The notes below the pieces were generated by a model, which was given only the letters and a program-made list of their open reading frames with translations, was not told where the DNA came from and did no database searches. Shown piece after piece: positions 33,287-42,676 of a stretch of DNA of 64,000 nt. Position numbers and translations under genes: made by a program. Numbering within the stretch: position 1 is the stretch's first letter; each line of letters begins with the position of its first letter. Origin of the DNA: Nitrospirota bacterium (lineage in GTDB: Bacteria > JACPQY01); the NCBI GenBank assembly GCA_016190245.1, contig JACPQY010000008.1, positions 62,001 through 126,000 on the forward strand. Direction: 5' to 3'.

Positions 33287-35081
33287 GCGGGACCACCATC
33301 CAGTAAAGAACGGCGCCAAGGTGCTGGCGTCCAGGAAGTTCAGCACGCCAAGGTACTCACGCAAGAAGTCCGTGGAGTACGCCCAGGGTGCTGGACCGGT
33401 GATCCCCCTTGCGATTGCGGAGGAGCAGCAGATCTCTCTCATTGAGGGCATAGGCAAAGCCCGGCAGGGTGGGGCTGTCCCATCAAAGATTCCGGGTCGC
33501 TATCATCGGAATGGTACAGAAGAAAAGATTCGCGGGGCGGTCTACACTCCGCCTCGCGTGGCGGCCTCACTGACTCGCTGGGCGGTTCGTTCACGCGTGG
33601 ACAAGGTCTTGGATCCATCCTGTGGAGAAGGAGTCTTCCTCTCGGCGGCGCGGACTCGACTAGCCGACTTGGGAGCACGCAAGCCGGAATGCTTGGGGGT
33701 GGACATTGATTCAGAGGCGGCGGCTCAGTCCGGAGCCATTTGTGCCGACTTTTTCCGTTGGATTGGGATCGCCTCGAAATTCGATGCTATCATCGGCAAT
33801 CCGCCATTTGTGCGTTCGCATCTTTTCCCGGAGGATAGCCGGGCGTTGGCTTTCGATGAGATGGCGAAAATGGGCCTGCGCGGGTCGCGCCTCATGAGTA
33901 CATGGGCGCCTTTTCTTGCTCTATGCTGCAAGACCCTTGGTGAACAGGGAAGGTTGGCCATGGTTATCCCTGAGGAGTTGCTTGCCGTCGGTTATGCTGA
34001 AGGATTGCGGAAGTATCTGCTCAACCGATTCCGGCGGGTGATTGTTTGTTTCCCTGCTGAAGGAATCTTTCCGGAAGTCCAGCAGGCCGTCATCCTGCTA
34101 TTGTGTGATAACGATTCCAGCGGCAAGAGCGGATTACTGACGATGGAGTATTCTTCGCTGGAGGAAGGAGATTTCGAGGCTGTGAATCCTGCGGCGCCAT
34201 GGGAATGGAATGGGAAATGGACACATCTTTTCTTGTCCCCATGGGACAGACGCCGTGTTGTCGAATGGTGGCTGCAGTCGGATTGGCAGCCATTCTACTC
34301 TTATGGCCGGGTCGAGGTCGGTATCGTGACGGGTGACAACAGCTTCTTCATCCTCAACCGAGAGGAAGCTCGGCGATTTGACGGGAAGCATCTGGTTCCG
34401 ATTGTGACCAGCGCCAAAGATCTTCGCGGGATCAAGTTCGGCGCTGATGATTTCAAGAGAGTGCTCAGAGAAAGTCGTCCTGCCTTCCTGATCAATCTGG
34501 CAGAATCCAAGGGGAGATTGTCCGCATCAGAGCGTTCGTACTTGGAATTGGGAGAACGGGAGCAGATCCCTGAACGCTACAAATGCCGGGTCCGGGAGCC
34601 TTGGTACGCCGTGCCGAGCGTTTGGGCACCTGACGGCCTACTCCTGCGGCAGGCGGGGGAAATGCCGCGATTGGTGCACCTTACGAAGAAATGCACCGCA
34701 ACGGACACTATACACAGAGTAACCTGGCGCTCACCTAAGTTGGGCCGACGTCATTCGGTAAGCTTCATGAACACCTGGACGCTCATGGCTGGGGAGTTGA
34801 TGGGACGGAGCTACGGCGGCGGCGTATTGGAGTTGATGCCAAGCGAGGCCAATCGGCTGCCCATGCCGGGACCGAGCCAAGCCCTCGACGAGGCGTTCGA
34901 TGCGGTGGACGAGAGAGTGCGATCTCGCAACTTCCACGATGCAGTGTCCATCGTTGACGACTTGGTTATGCCGTGTTGGATGTCGAAGGAAGATAGAAGC
35001 GCCGCCGGAGGGATACTTAGCAAACTCATTTCTCGTCGGAAGGTACGCAGCGCGGCACAGGTGGATGTTGTTGGCCATTGA
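33231..35081 (+). CDS. N6-adenine DNA methyltransferase
   Basis: Up to 616 residues. AdoMet-binding motif I is LDPSCGEGVFL and the catalytic motif IV is NPPF (FDAIIGNPPFVRS), in the gamma-class order of TaqI-like enzymes. A large C-terminal part probably includes the target-recognition domain. The start is uncertain: TTG 33231 overlaps the endonuclease by 56 bp, with TTG 33279 and GTG 33321 as alternatives, and no ATG precedes the conserved region. It protects host DNA from the upstream nuclease. A TTG-started small gene overlaps its stop codon. Confidence 0.85.
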   Translation: MSCATWTVLPGCPLTTLVERDHHPVKNGAKVLASRKFSTPRYSRKKSVEYAQGAGPVIPLAIAEEQQISLIEGIGKARQGGAVPSKIPGRYHRNGTEEKIRGAVYTPPRVAASLTRWAVRSRVDKVLDPSCGEGVFLSAARTRLADLGARKPECLGVDIDSEAAAQSGAICADFFRWIGIASKFDAIIGNPPFVRSHLFPEDSRALAFDEMAKMGLRGSRLMSTWAPFLALCCKTLGEQGRLAMVIPEELLAVGYAEGLRKYLLNRFRRVIVCFPAEGIFPEVQQAVILLLCDNDSSGKSGLLTMEYSSLEEGDFEAVNPAAPWEWNGKWTHLFLSPWDRRRVVEWWLQSDWQPFYSYGRVEVGIVTGDNSFFILNREEARRFDGKHLVPIVTSAKDLRGIKFGADDFKRVLRESRPAFLINLAESKGRLSASERSYLELGEREQIPERYKCRVREPWYAVPSVWAPDGLLLRQAGEMPRLVHLTKKCTATDTIHRVTWRSPKLGRRHSVSFMNTWTLMAGELMGRSYGGGVLELMPSEANRLPMPGPSQALDEAFDAVDERVRSRNFHDAVSIVDDLVMPCWMSKEDRSAAGGILSKLISRRKVRSAAQVDVVGH

Positions 35082-35305
35082 GCGATGATCGAGCATACGA
35101 GGTTTGGCATCCGGGGACCTTGATGATCCGTTCACATAGGTTCCCCCTCCGCCACCCGAAGTTCGATCCCCGACACCGCTCCCACATTCGCCTTTGCGAA
35201 CTTTCGGAAAAAGCGCACGAGAAGGTGAAACGCGGGACGACCATTGATGACATTGACGGGGAAATAGACGAAAATGTGAGGAAGCTGTGGAATATCGGGT
35301 CTTGA
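35078..35305 (+). CDS. Small hypothetical protein in the restriction island
   Basis: 75 residues from a TTG overlapping the methyltransferase stop. It is rich in Arg/His at the N terminus and acidic at the C terminus (TTIDDIDGEIDENVRKLW). The family is not recognised. Its overlap with genes on both sides suggests that it is real and coexpressed; it could be a small regulator or antitoxin-like partner, but nothing in the sequence proves this. Confidence 0.45.
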   Translation: MSDDRAYEVWHPGTLMIRSHRFPLRHPKFDPRHRSHIRLCELSEKAHEKVKRGTTIDDIDGEIDENVRKLWNIGS

Positions 35306-36174
35306 ATCCCAAGGATGGCGACTACCCGCGGCGTCTGAGAGAGCGCCTGGGCAGGGAAGCCCCCACGCTGTACGCCCTCGGACCCCTCGAACACCTGTCG
35401 AGATGGACACTCGCCTTTCTGACAGCCGACCAGGAGCCTGGATTCGTAATCCGCGCTGCATGGGATATGTTCTTCCCGGTCTTGGAATACGAAATGAACG
35501 CCATCGGCCCATGGCAGTCCGTCAATGAGGGGGTCTTTCTGAGATCCGCCCTCGAAAAGCCGTGGATTTCGATGACGCTTTTCACAGCGAAGGGATTGGA
35601 GCGCGAAACGTACACAAGCTTTCTCGATGCCCGCCATCCGGGGCGCTTTCACGATTTCCTCCAGCGGCCGGAGTACGAGCGTCGTGCTGCCGCGGGGGAA
35701 CTCCTTTTGCTGTCGATTTCTCCTCCACGGCACGGCCGTCAGTCGCGCGCGGTCATCCTCGAACGTAACTGGATTGCGTGCCATCTGGCCGATGTCGTTT
35801 TCATCGGCGGGGCGGAAAAGATCACCAAGGTGTGGGATGCCGAACGGCGGAAATACAACGAGAAACCCCAAAAGACGTTCGCACTGGCCCGACGCCTTGT
35901 GAAAACGGGCGTGCCTATTTTCACCGTGGATCACGAGGACAACAAGGAACTCCTCGCCCTGGGCGTTCCGGGGTACAATCCGAAGACGATCCGCCCGCTT
36001 CTTGAATCCCTTGGCGCCCGGAAAGGTCGTGCGCCGGAATTGCCGGTCTTGACGACCAACGACGAAGAAGTCCCGTCCAATGAATCTGCGTCCGCCTCCG
36101 TTCCAGCCAAGTCCCGCCCGGCGGAGCAACTCAAACTGCTCCATCTGTCCCCCAACCCCCGAAAGCCCGGTTGA
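35287..36174 (+). CDS. DprA/Smf-like Rossmann-fold protein
   Basis: A 295-residue protein from a GTG. The opening YRVLNPKDGDYPRRLRERLG then APTLYALG is the characteristic start of DprA (DNA-processing protein A) proteins. After that it diverges: the classical IVGSR and GG-G loops are not evident, while LADVVFIGGAEKITKVWDAE and later FTVDHEDNKELLALGV suggest a SLOG-type nucleotide-binding fold. DprA loads RecA on single-stranded DNA in transformation, but DprA-like SLOG proteins also occur in defence islands. Embedding in an overlapping restriction-modification operon favours the defence role here. Confidence 0.6.
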   Translation: MEYRVLNPKDGDYPRRLRERLGREAPTLYALGPLEHLSRWTLAFLTADQEPGFVIRAAWDMFFPVLEYEMNAIGPWQSVNEGVFLRSALEKPWISMTLFTAKGLERETYTSFLDARHPGRFHDFLQRPEYERRAAAGELLLLSISPPRHGRQSRAVILERNWIACHLADVVFIGGAEKITKVWDAERRKYNEKPQKTFALARRLVKTGVPIFTVDHEDNKELLALGVPGYNPKTIRPLLESLGARKGRAPELPVLTTNDEEVPSNESASASVPAKSRPAEQLKLLHLSPNPRKPG

Positions 36175-36929
36175 GTGTGAAAACGGTGGATGCCAACTCT
36201 CGTCAGGAACGGGCTGAAATCGAGGTTTTTGGTCAGTTCGTGCAGGCGGCAATGTTGCGTGTGGAACAGGGATCGATTCAGAAACGGAACCCGCCGGAAC
36301 CGGACATCCTCTGCCACGTGGAGGGGGAGGGACCCGTAGCATTCGAACTTGTTGAACTCATCGACCGGGATTTTGCGCGCAAAATAAATACCGCCATTGA
36401 TCTGAAAGGGCGATTGGAGGAATTATTCAATCAATTGCCGCAGAACGAACGTGACGAGATTTCTCACAGGTTCGGAAATGCGGTAGTTGAGGTCGTTCCG
36501 AGAAATGGGGCATCCTCCCGTCGGGTGGAGTCTGATCTGCCGAATGTGCTGCGCGCCTTGCAGACGGCTCCCTTCGGATTGGAGGACATGGTTTCAGCGA
36601 CTGCATTGGGCCTTGAAGCGACTGAGATCAATCATCTGCTTGTTGCCCGTGGGGAATTGAATGGTCCGTGTTTCGACTTGGACACCACCCTTACTTGCAG
36701 CGACCCGACGGTCGAGAGAATTGCCGCGAAATTCAAGAAGAATTACAAGACTACCGCCCCGATCGAACTCTTGGCGTACTCGGAACTGCAACCCCCAGCC
36801 CCTGGGAACACTTGGAAGCCTTCACTTCTCGAGTATTGCCAGTCCAACTTGGGCCAGAGTCCCTTCCGTCGCATCTGGATTTTCTGCATAAGGTCAAGGG
36901 AAATACTGTTAACATTTCCGGAGACATAG
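36171..36929 (+). CDS. Hypothetical protein, possible PD-(D/E)xK-like domain
   Basis: 252 residues from a TTG overlapping the DprA-like stop (GTG 36177 is an alternative). An N-terminal stretch with PPEPDILCHVEGEGPVAFEL then VELID has the spacing of an Asp...ExE nuclease core, but the evidence is weak. The family is not recognised. It is the last gene of the six-gene overlapping island and is among the most AT-rich genes in the window. About 210 bp of low-coding sequence follow before the convergent flippase gene. Confidence 0.5.
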   Translation: MSVKTVDANSRQERAEIEVFGQFVQAAMLRVEQGSIQKRNPPEPDILCHVEGEGPVAFELVELIDRDFARKINTAIDLKGRLEELFNQLPQNERDEISHRFGNAVVEVVPRNGASSRRVESDLPNVLRALQTAPFGLEDMVSATALGLEATEINHLLVARGELNGPCFDLDTTLTCSDPTVERIAAKFKKNYKTTAPIELLAYSELQPPAPGNTWKPSLLEYCQSNLGQSPFRRIWIFCIRSREILLTFPET

Positions 36930-37140
36930 GGATTTGGTGAGGATCGTCCAGCGATCCTTCGCTCTACACATTTTCTTTCCCCTGACTGGCTCAGCTTTCC
37001 AATGCGTGGGTTCTCTTGCGAACCGGCTCCGAGAGCTTGATCGTACCCAAGCCGGGCAGCGATGGTTGCCTTACGAGTGGCAGCCCAGCCCTGCTGTTGA
37101 CTGGCTACCCTCAACTCCTACGGCCTGAATCATCAACTTG

Positions 37141-38646
37141 TCAGCCGCGGCCGAGGGTTTTGACGCTGCGGAGGAAATCGCGCGTCCAGGCCTTCGTGAG
37201 GAACGCGAGGGCGACAAACAACAGAAGCGAAGCCAGCGTGCCGGTGATGTTCAGAGAGATTTCCTTCTGACCGAGCGAGAACCAGAGCCCCGCAACCAGG
37301 GGGGCCCCCGCCAGCAGGATCTTCCCGATGCCGGCCGGCTCCAGGAGCCGGAGCGCGGAGACCTCGATCGCGCGCGCCACGAGGACCAGAGTCAAGACCG
37401 CCATCACTCCATAGGAGATCAGGCCTGCCGCTGCGGAACCAGTCAACCCCCACAGCGGGATGAGGGCGATGTTGAGCGCCACGTTCACGAGCGAACCCAC
37501 ACCTATCGGAATTGAAGCGCCGAAGGGCCGGTTCGTCGCCAGCAGGATGTTCCCCGTGAGTTGCGCCACGCTGTGCAGGAGACATCCTGCGAGCAGAATT
37601 CGCAGGGCCGGCGTCGCCTGGCGGAAATCCTCGCCGAACCATCCCATGATCATGTCGGCCGCCCCGATCCCGGCGAGCATGATGGGCCAGCCGAGGAGGA
37701 CGAGATAGCGGTGGGTGGTGCGATACGTCTTGAGCATCTGCTCGTTCTCCCCGCGGTGCCACAATCCAGAAAGAGAGGAGAAAAGCATCTGCGCGGGGAG
37801 GCGCGTGATCATGTCGAACACCTTGAAGACCGAGTAGGCGCTGGCGTAGTAGCCGAGCTGTTCGACGGTGAGGAAGAGAGGGATGATGAGGCGGTCCGCG
37901 TACTCGATCACGATTTCCGAGAGCTGCTGTGGCAGGGCGCGGGCGTTGTAGCCGATCACGGCGCGCGAGGAAGGACCCGGCCCGGGCGGCTCCGCCGTCC
38001 GCCGCCGGTATTCCCTGAGAACGAAAAGTCCACCGGCGAGGAACGCGCAGAGCGGAAAGAAGACCTTGTAGAGGGAAGCCGACTGGGCCGAGCGCCCGAA
38101 CAGAGAGGGAAGGAGAAGCACGAATCCCAATGTGAGATATTGCGCCACCGTCTCGGCGCGGAAAAAGAACTTCATCCGCTGAGTCGCGCGGAACCGGCAT
38201 TGCGCGAACTGCCAACTGTGTTCCAGGAAGGCGGCGGCGAAGACGAGAGGGATCAGCGCCGTCCACAGGCCCCCCTGGCCATAGGCCCGGTCGAGAACAA
38301 CTGCCGAGATCGGGATCACGACGGCCGCGGAGAGAGTCATCATCCAGATCGAGGTTCGATAGGTCTTCCAGAAGAGCGACCAGCCACGGGAGCTGTCCGG
38401 AGAGTGCGCGGTGAGTGCGTGCGCGAGGCCGGCCCCCCCGGTCAGCCGGGAGACGTAGGCGAGGAGGCCTGAGAAGAAGAGGAGGAGCGCCACCTGCCCC
38501 ACGACCTCGGCGCCGAAGAGCCGGGCCAGCGCGATGTTGATTCCAACGACGGCGGGGAAGGGCACGATGCGCGCCAGCGTGTTGTAAACGACGGCGGAGA
38601 CGAGCTGCCGGGACACAGCGGTGGGCGGCTGCACGTTCGAACTCAA
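37141..38646 (-). CDS. Polysaccharide flippase (Wzx/MATE-like)
   Basis: About 501 residues with some twelve to fourteen transmembrane helices and the MVF/Wzx pattern. A TTG at 38646 overlaps the stop of the glycosyltransferase gene (TTGA). The open frame continues upstream but that part overlaps the transferase and is not hydrophobic. Such proteins flip lipid-linked oligosaccharides across the inner membrane. It is paired with the overlapping GT4 gene upstream. Confidence 0.85.
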   Translation of the reverse strand: MSSNVQPPTAVSRQLVSAVVYNTLARIVPFPAVVGINIALARLFGAEVVGQVALLLFFSGLLAYVSRLTGGAGLAHALTAHSPDSSRGWSLFWKTYRTSIWMMTLSAAVVIPISAVVLDRAYGQGGLWTALIPLVFAAAFLEHSWQFAQCRFRATQRMKFFFRAETVAQYLTLGFVLLLPSLFGRSAQSASLYKVFFPLCAFLAGGLFVLREYRRRTAEPPGPGPSSRAVIGYNARALPQQLSEIVIEYADRLIIPLFLTVEQLGYYASAYSVFKVFDMITRLPAQMLFSSLSGLWHRGENEQMLKTYRTTHRYLVLLGWPIMLAGIGAADMIMGWFGEDFRQATPALRILLAGCLLHSVAQLTGNILLATNRPFGASIPIGVGSLVNVALNIALIPLWGLTGSAAAGLISYGVMAVLTLVLVARAIEVSALRLLEPAGIGKILLAGAPLVAGLWFSLGQKEISLNITGTLASLLLFVALAFLTKAWTRDFLRSVKTLGRG

Positions 38647-39770
38647 CGAATCTCCTCGTAGACGGCCAGTGTTTCGCGTGCGAACCGGTCGAGGGGGAAC
38701 CGGCTGAGCGCGCGCTGTCGGCCGGCTCGGCCCCATCGGCGCGCCTCGTCCCGGTTCGACAGGATCCGGATGATCGCCGAAGCAAGGTGCTCGGGATGGT
38801 CGTGGGGCACGACGATGCCGCTCTTCTCGTGTTCGACCACTTCAGGAAGACCGCCCGTATCGGAGACGACGACCGGAACTCCCTCCACCATCGCCTCGGC
38901 CACGGAGAGGCCGAACCCTTCGATGAATGCTCCGGAGGGGAGGCTGAATTGGACGAGGACGTCCGCGATGGCGTGGAACGAGCGCGCATCGACGGCATCG
39001 CCGCAGAAGCGGACCGCATCGTCCACCCCTTTCGCCCGGGCTTCCCACCTGAGCTCCTCCAGCGCATCCCCGGACCCCACCATCACGTACACCGCATCGG
39101 GCACGCGGCGCAGAACGTCCGGAAGGGCGTGGAGGACCTCCGCCTGTCCTTTCCTCGGGTGCAGATGCGCGATGGTGAGGATGATCTTCTTCCCGAAGAG
39201 ATCGAAGCGGGATCGGAGGTCGGACAGGTCTTCCGGGGGATGGTAATGGGGCGACGTATCAACGCCGTTGTAGATAACCGCCAGTTTGTCTTGAGGAAGG
39301 CCCCGATCTTCTGCCAGCGAGCGCGTGAACCGACTCACGCAGATGATCCGGTTGGTCGCCAAGTAGGACGGCCGGAAGATCCGATCTCGCAGGTGACGAC
39401 GACCCGCCACACACAGGTTCCGCCGGATCTCCGTCCCGTGAACGGTCATGATCTTCGGGATCCCCCCGCACTCCACCCGGCCGAGGGCCAGATGAGCCAT
39501 CGAGCTTGTGGCGTGCACGACATCGGGCCGGACTCGGTCTACCGCTTCTTCAAGCGCCCCGCACCCTCTGAGATAGCGCCGGAGGTTCGAGCCCGTCGCG
39601 TCGAAGCGGTACAGGTGCAAGCCCGGCAGTCCGGGATCCGATGGCGAGCCCGGGCATACCCCATGTACCTCGTGTCCCTGGCGGGCAAACTCGGCACCGA
39701 GGCTTGTCGTATACGTCGCGATGCCTCCAAGCTTTGGCGGGAAATCGTAGGAGAAGAGAAGGATTTTCAT
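38643..39770 (-). CDS. Glycosyltransferase family 4 protein
   Basis: A 375-residue GT-B enzyme. FSYDFPPKLGGIATYTTSL is the N-terminal glycine loop. MTVHGTEIRR, VIYNGVD and LHPRKGQAEVLHAL follow, and the EX7E motif is EGFGLSVAE. It probably acts in surface polysaccharide assembly with the flippase that overlaps its stop. A repeat-rich extragenic region (39790-39960) precedes it. Confidence 0.9.
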   Translation of the reverse strand: MKILLFSYDFPPKLGGIATYTTSLGAEFARQGHEVHGVCPGSPSDPGLPGLHLYRFDATGSNLRRYLRGCGALEEAVDRVRPDVVHATSSMAHLALGRVECGGIPKIMTVHGTEIRRNLCVAGRRHLRDRIFRPSYLATNRIICVSRFTRSLAEDRGLPQDKLAVIYNGVDTSPHYHPPEDLSDLRSRFDLFGKKIILTIAHLHPRKGQAEVLHALPDVLRRVPDAVYVMVGSGDALEELRWEARAKGVDDAVRFCGDAVDARSFHAIADVLVQFSLPSGAFIEGFGLSVAEAMVEGVPVVVSDTGGLPEVVEHEKSGIVVPHDHPEHLASAIIRILSNRDEARRWGRAGRQRALSRFPLDRFARETLAVYEEIR

Positions 39771-39789
39771 CGAAGGCGTTCACCCCCAC

Positions 39790-39960
39790 CCTGGTTCTCG
39801 GAACTCCTCACCCTGGCCCTCTCCTCGTTGAGGAGAGGGGAACTCCCTCTCCCTAACACGTGGACAAGGAGTCCAGGTGCCACGAAAGGAAAGCAGTCCG
39901 CCGCGGCGGAGACGGCCTGCGAATAGCGTGGCAGGGAGAGGGGTGGGGTGAGGGTTGGCG
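39790..39960. repeat. Extragenic repeat region with inverted ends; dispersed repeat copy C
   Basis: A CTCACCCTGGCCCTCTCC stretch near 39808 is mirrored by GAGAGGGGTGGGGTGAGGG at about 39939, forming rough inverted ends. Between them are a CCTCTCCTC/GAGGAGAGG hairpin, a reverse-oriented shortened relative of the 80-bp repeat (39845-39895), and TCCGCCGCGGCGGA (39897-39910, palindrome copy 5). No gene is seen. It resembles a non-autonomous, MITE-like extragenic element. Confidence 0.6.
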
Positions 39961-39981
39961 CGGATGGGGGGGGCTGAGCGG

Positions 39982-41451
39982 CTAGCATTCGGGCCTCAGC
40001 AGTTTCTTTCGCCACAGCCATCCGGCGTAGGCGGCCACGAACAGGGTGGAGAGGCCGAGCACCTCGGCCGGGCCGGTGCCGGGGAGAAGCGCGGCGGCTC
40101 CCCAGGTGCCTGCCCCGAGCGCGAGGCCGGCGGCGAGAACCCGCGCCTGTCGCCGACTGAACCCGTGCACGCCGATTCGCCGCCAGGTCATCCAGGCCTG
40201 GGGCACTTTGGATAGAGCGTTCCCCCCCCCCGCAAGGGCCCCCGCCGCCCAAGTCCCCGCCACTGGGATGCACAACGGGCCGAGCGCCGCCACCATGGCG
40301 ATGGGAATGCTATTGAACAGCGTGTAGGCGAAGGGGCGTCCGGTCGCGGCGAGGACCTCACCCGTCGGACCCGCCGCGAGATTCAGGAAGCTGCCGGCGG
40401 ACAGGAGGACCAGCGCGGTGTAGCCTACTTTTCCGTCCATCCCGAACAGCTCGATCAACCACGCGCCGAAAATGACATAGAGGACAAGTGCCGGCAGCGC
40501 CCCAGCGGTGCCCCAGAGCGTGGAGAGACGGGTCGAACGGCGCAGGCGATCCAAGTCGCCCGACGAGGATGCTTCGGCCATCAGCGGCGTGACGATGGGC
40601 GTGAAAGCGGCGCGGATCTTGGCCAGCAAGTAGGCCAACTCCGTCGCGAGATTGTAGGCGGCCACCTGCGCAACAGGGAGATAACGGCCCACCAGGAAAA
40701 TGTCAACACGCCTCGCCAGGAGCGCGGAGACATTTACCCCCCCGAGGGCCACGGCGAAGCGGAGGGTTTCCCCGTCGAGGCAGCCCCCCCCCCGGAGGGA
40801 AAGCGTGCGGAGGCTGAAGTGTCGCGCGAAAAACGCGAGGCCGACCAGGAGAACGACGGCCTCGGCCGCGAGGTGCGCGGCGTAAGGACCGGCCGAGGCC
40901 CAGGGGGCCGAGCCGGCGAGCCCCAGTACGGCCAGTGAGACGATCAGCATGACGACCGGTTCGAGAAACTCAATCCCGATCACGAAGTAGGCCATGATCT
41001 TCAGCCCGCGCGTGGCGGCGTAGAGCATCCGGGCCGTCACGGCCGGCGGCAGGATCACCGCCATCCAGCGCAGCCCCGCGGCGACCTCCGGCTTGCGGAA
41101 AAACGAATCCGCGATGAAGGGCGCGGAAACGAACAGCGCCGCGCCCAGCACGAGGCTCGCGATCAGCGGAAGACCGAGGGCCGTCCTCAGGCAGGCCCTT
41201 TCCTGCTCCGGATCCCTTCCGCGGTACCGCGGGATGAAGTTCCACAGGGCATTGTCGAATCCCGCAAGGCATACGAAAAGAAGGAAATCGAAAACGGCGA
41301 AGCTGAGGGTGTAGTGGGCATACACCGTCGTGCCGTAGAGAGAGGCCACCACCCAGAGGAATCCCACGCGCGTGCACCGGAGGAGGATGCCGAAGAGATT
41401 GGTGGCCGACCCCTGCGCCAGGATGCGGGCGTCGGCCGCGGGGGGGCTCAC
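39982..41451 (-). CDS. Polysaccharide flippase (Wzx-like)
   Basis: A 489-residue multi-pass membrane protein with about twelve to fourteen helices, opening with a short N-terminal region (ILAQGSATNLFGILLRC) typical of oligosaccharide flippases. A GTG start overlaps the GT4 stop (GTGA). Two ten-base C tracts (40222-40231 and 40784-40793) lie inside the coding region, so slippage at either would shift the frame. It is paired with its own glycosyltransferase, a second GT4-flippase unit. Confidence 0.85.
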   Translation of the reverse strand: MSPPAADARILAQGSATNLFGILLRCTRVGFLWVVASLYGTTVYAHYTLSFAVFDFLLFVCLAGFDNALWNFIPRYRGRDPEQERACLRTALGLPLIASLVLGAALFVSAPFIADSFFRKPEVAAGLRWMAVILPPAVTARMLYAATRGLKIMAYFVIGIEFLEPVVMLIVSLAVLGLAGSAPWASAGPYAAHLAAEAVVLLVGLAFFARHFSLRTLSLRGGGCLDGETLRFAVALGGVNVSALLARRVDIFLVGRYLPVAQVAAYNLATELAYLLAKIRAAFTPIVTPLMAEASSSGDLDRLRRSTRLSTLWGTAGALPALVLYVIFGAWLIELFGMDGKVGYTALVLLSAGSFLNLAAGPTGEVLAATGRPFAYTLFNSIPIAMVAALGPLCIPVAGTWAAGALAGGGNALSKVPQAWMTWRRIGVHGFSRRQARVLAAGLALGAGTWGAAALLPGTGPAEVLGLSTLFVAAYAGWLWRKKLLRPEC

Positions 41452-42617
41452 GCGGCCGGGGCGGATTCGAGTACGTCGAGAACGACCCGCTCCACCTGAC
41501 GCGCGATGGTGGGCGCCGCGAAGCGCCGTCGCACCGTTTCCCGCCCCGCCCGGGCGAGGCGTTGGCGCAGGGTGGGGTCATCGAGCAGTGCGCACACGGC
41601 CTCGGCGATCTTCTCGGGGTTCGCCGGGGGGACGAGGAGCCCGTTCTCACCGTCGGTCACGATTTCCGGGATTCCTCCCACGCGCGTGGCCACCACCGGC
41701 ACCCCCGCGGCCATGGCCTCGATCAGCACCCGCCCGAAGGGCTCCTGTTCCGAGGGCACGACCGCCACGGCGGTTCTACTGAGGTAGGGCCCGATGTCCG
41801 GTACCGCGCCGATGAACCTCACGGCAGGTCCGAGACTGAGTTCGGCTGCGCGATGCTGAAGGCGGCGGCGGTAATCGCCGGGGTCTCCCACCGGTGCGTC
41901 GCCCACGATGAACACCCGTGCCTCGGGGTGACGGCGCAGGATGTGCGGCGCCGCCTCCACCAGATGGAGCGCGCCCTTGCGCGGGATCAGGTTGCCGAAG
42001 TATGCGACCGCGGGTGCCTCCTTGGAGAACCCGTGTGAGATTCGCAGTCCACCTCCTCGCCGGCCAGTCCGTTCCGCGGGCAGGTCCACGCCGTTGTAAA
42101 TCACGAGGGTTTTGCCGGGAACGACCCGCGAGTAGGGTTCGGCGGATGCCTCGGAGTTGCACACGACGCAGCGGACCCACGGGGACCGGGCGAGGCCGGG
42201 ATAGAAGGCCGCACCCAGGGGCGAGTCGTGAATATTGCGGCAGTGGAAGACGACGGGACGGCCTGCGATCGCGCCGGCGACCCAGCCGATCGGTTTCGTG
42301 AGCATGTTGTTGCAGTAGATGAGATCGATGCCCTCGGCGCGGGCGAGCCGGGCGGCCCCGATGGCGGCGCGGCCCAGCCCCGCGAGGCGCGCGGGTGCAG
42401 CGGAGTCCGCCGGGAGCCGTTCAGGCATGCCCGGCAGAATCACGTAACGAATCCCGAGTTTCTCGAAGGAGTCGGCGAAGATGCCGGGGGTCGGAACGCC
42501 GACGACGGCTTCGAAGCGCCACCCGTCCAAGTGTTCCAGCAGCCGCAGGAGACTCCAGCCTGCCCCTCCCCCGCGAACGCAGGTGGAGAGGAAGAGGATG
42601 CGATGACGCCTGGCCAT
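41448..42617 (-). CDS. Glycosyltransferase family 4 protein
   Basis: A 389-residue GT-B glycosyltransferase. LFLSTCVRGGGAGWSLLRLL is the N-terminal Gly-rich loop, then VIYNGVDLP, YFGNLIPRKGALHLVEA and an EX7E-type EPFGRVLIE. It is the first gene of the polysaccharide pair with the overlapping flippase gene. Donor and acceptor are unknown. Confidence 0.88.
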   Translation of the reverse strand: MARRHRILFLSTCVRGGGAGWSLLRLLEHLDGWRFEAVVGVPTPGIFADSFEKLGIRYVILPGMPERLPADSAAPARLAGLGRAAIGAARLARAEGIDLIYCNNMLTKPIGWVAGAIAGRPVVFHCRNIHDSPLGAAFYPGLARSPWVRCVVCNSEASAEPYSRVVPGKTLVIYNGVDLPAERTGRRGGGLRISHGFSKEAPAVAYFGNLIPRKGALHLVEAAPHILRRHPEARVFIVGDAPVGDPGDYRRRLQHRAAELSLGPAVRFIGAVPDIGPYLSRTAVAVVPSEQEPFGRVLIEAMAAGVPVVATRVGGIPEIVTDGENGLLVPPANPEKIAEAVCALLDDPTLRQRLARAGRETVRRRFAAPTIARQVERVVLDVLESAPAA

Positions 42618-42676
42618 CAGCTCGTCCCTTCAGCCTCGGAGCGTACCGCTGACCGCTGAATGCCGATATATGACGG

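Noticed and set aside
36934-37128. Small plus-strand frame after the restriction island
   Set aside because: No ribosome site, no family resemblance, low-complexity composition.
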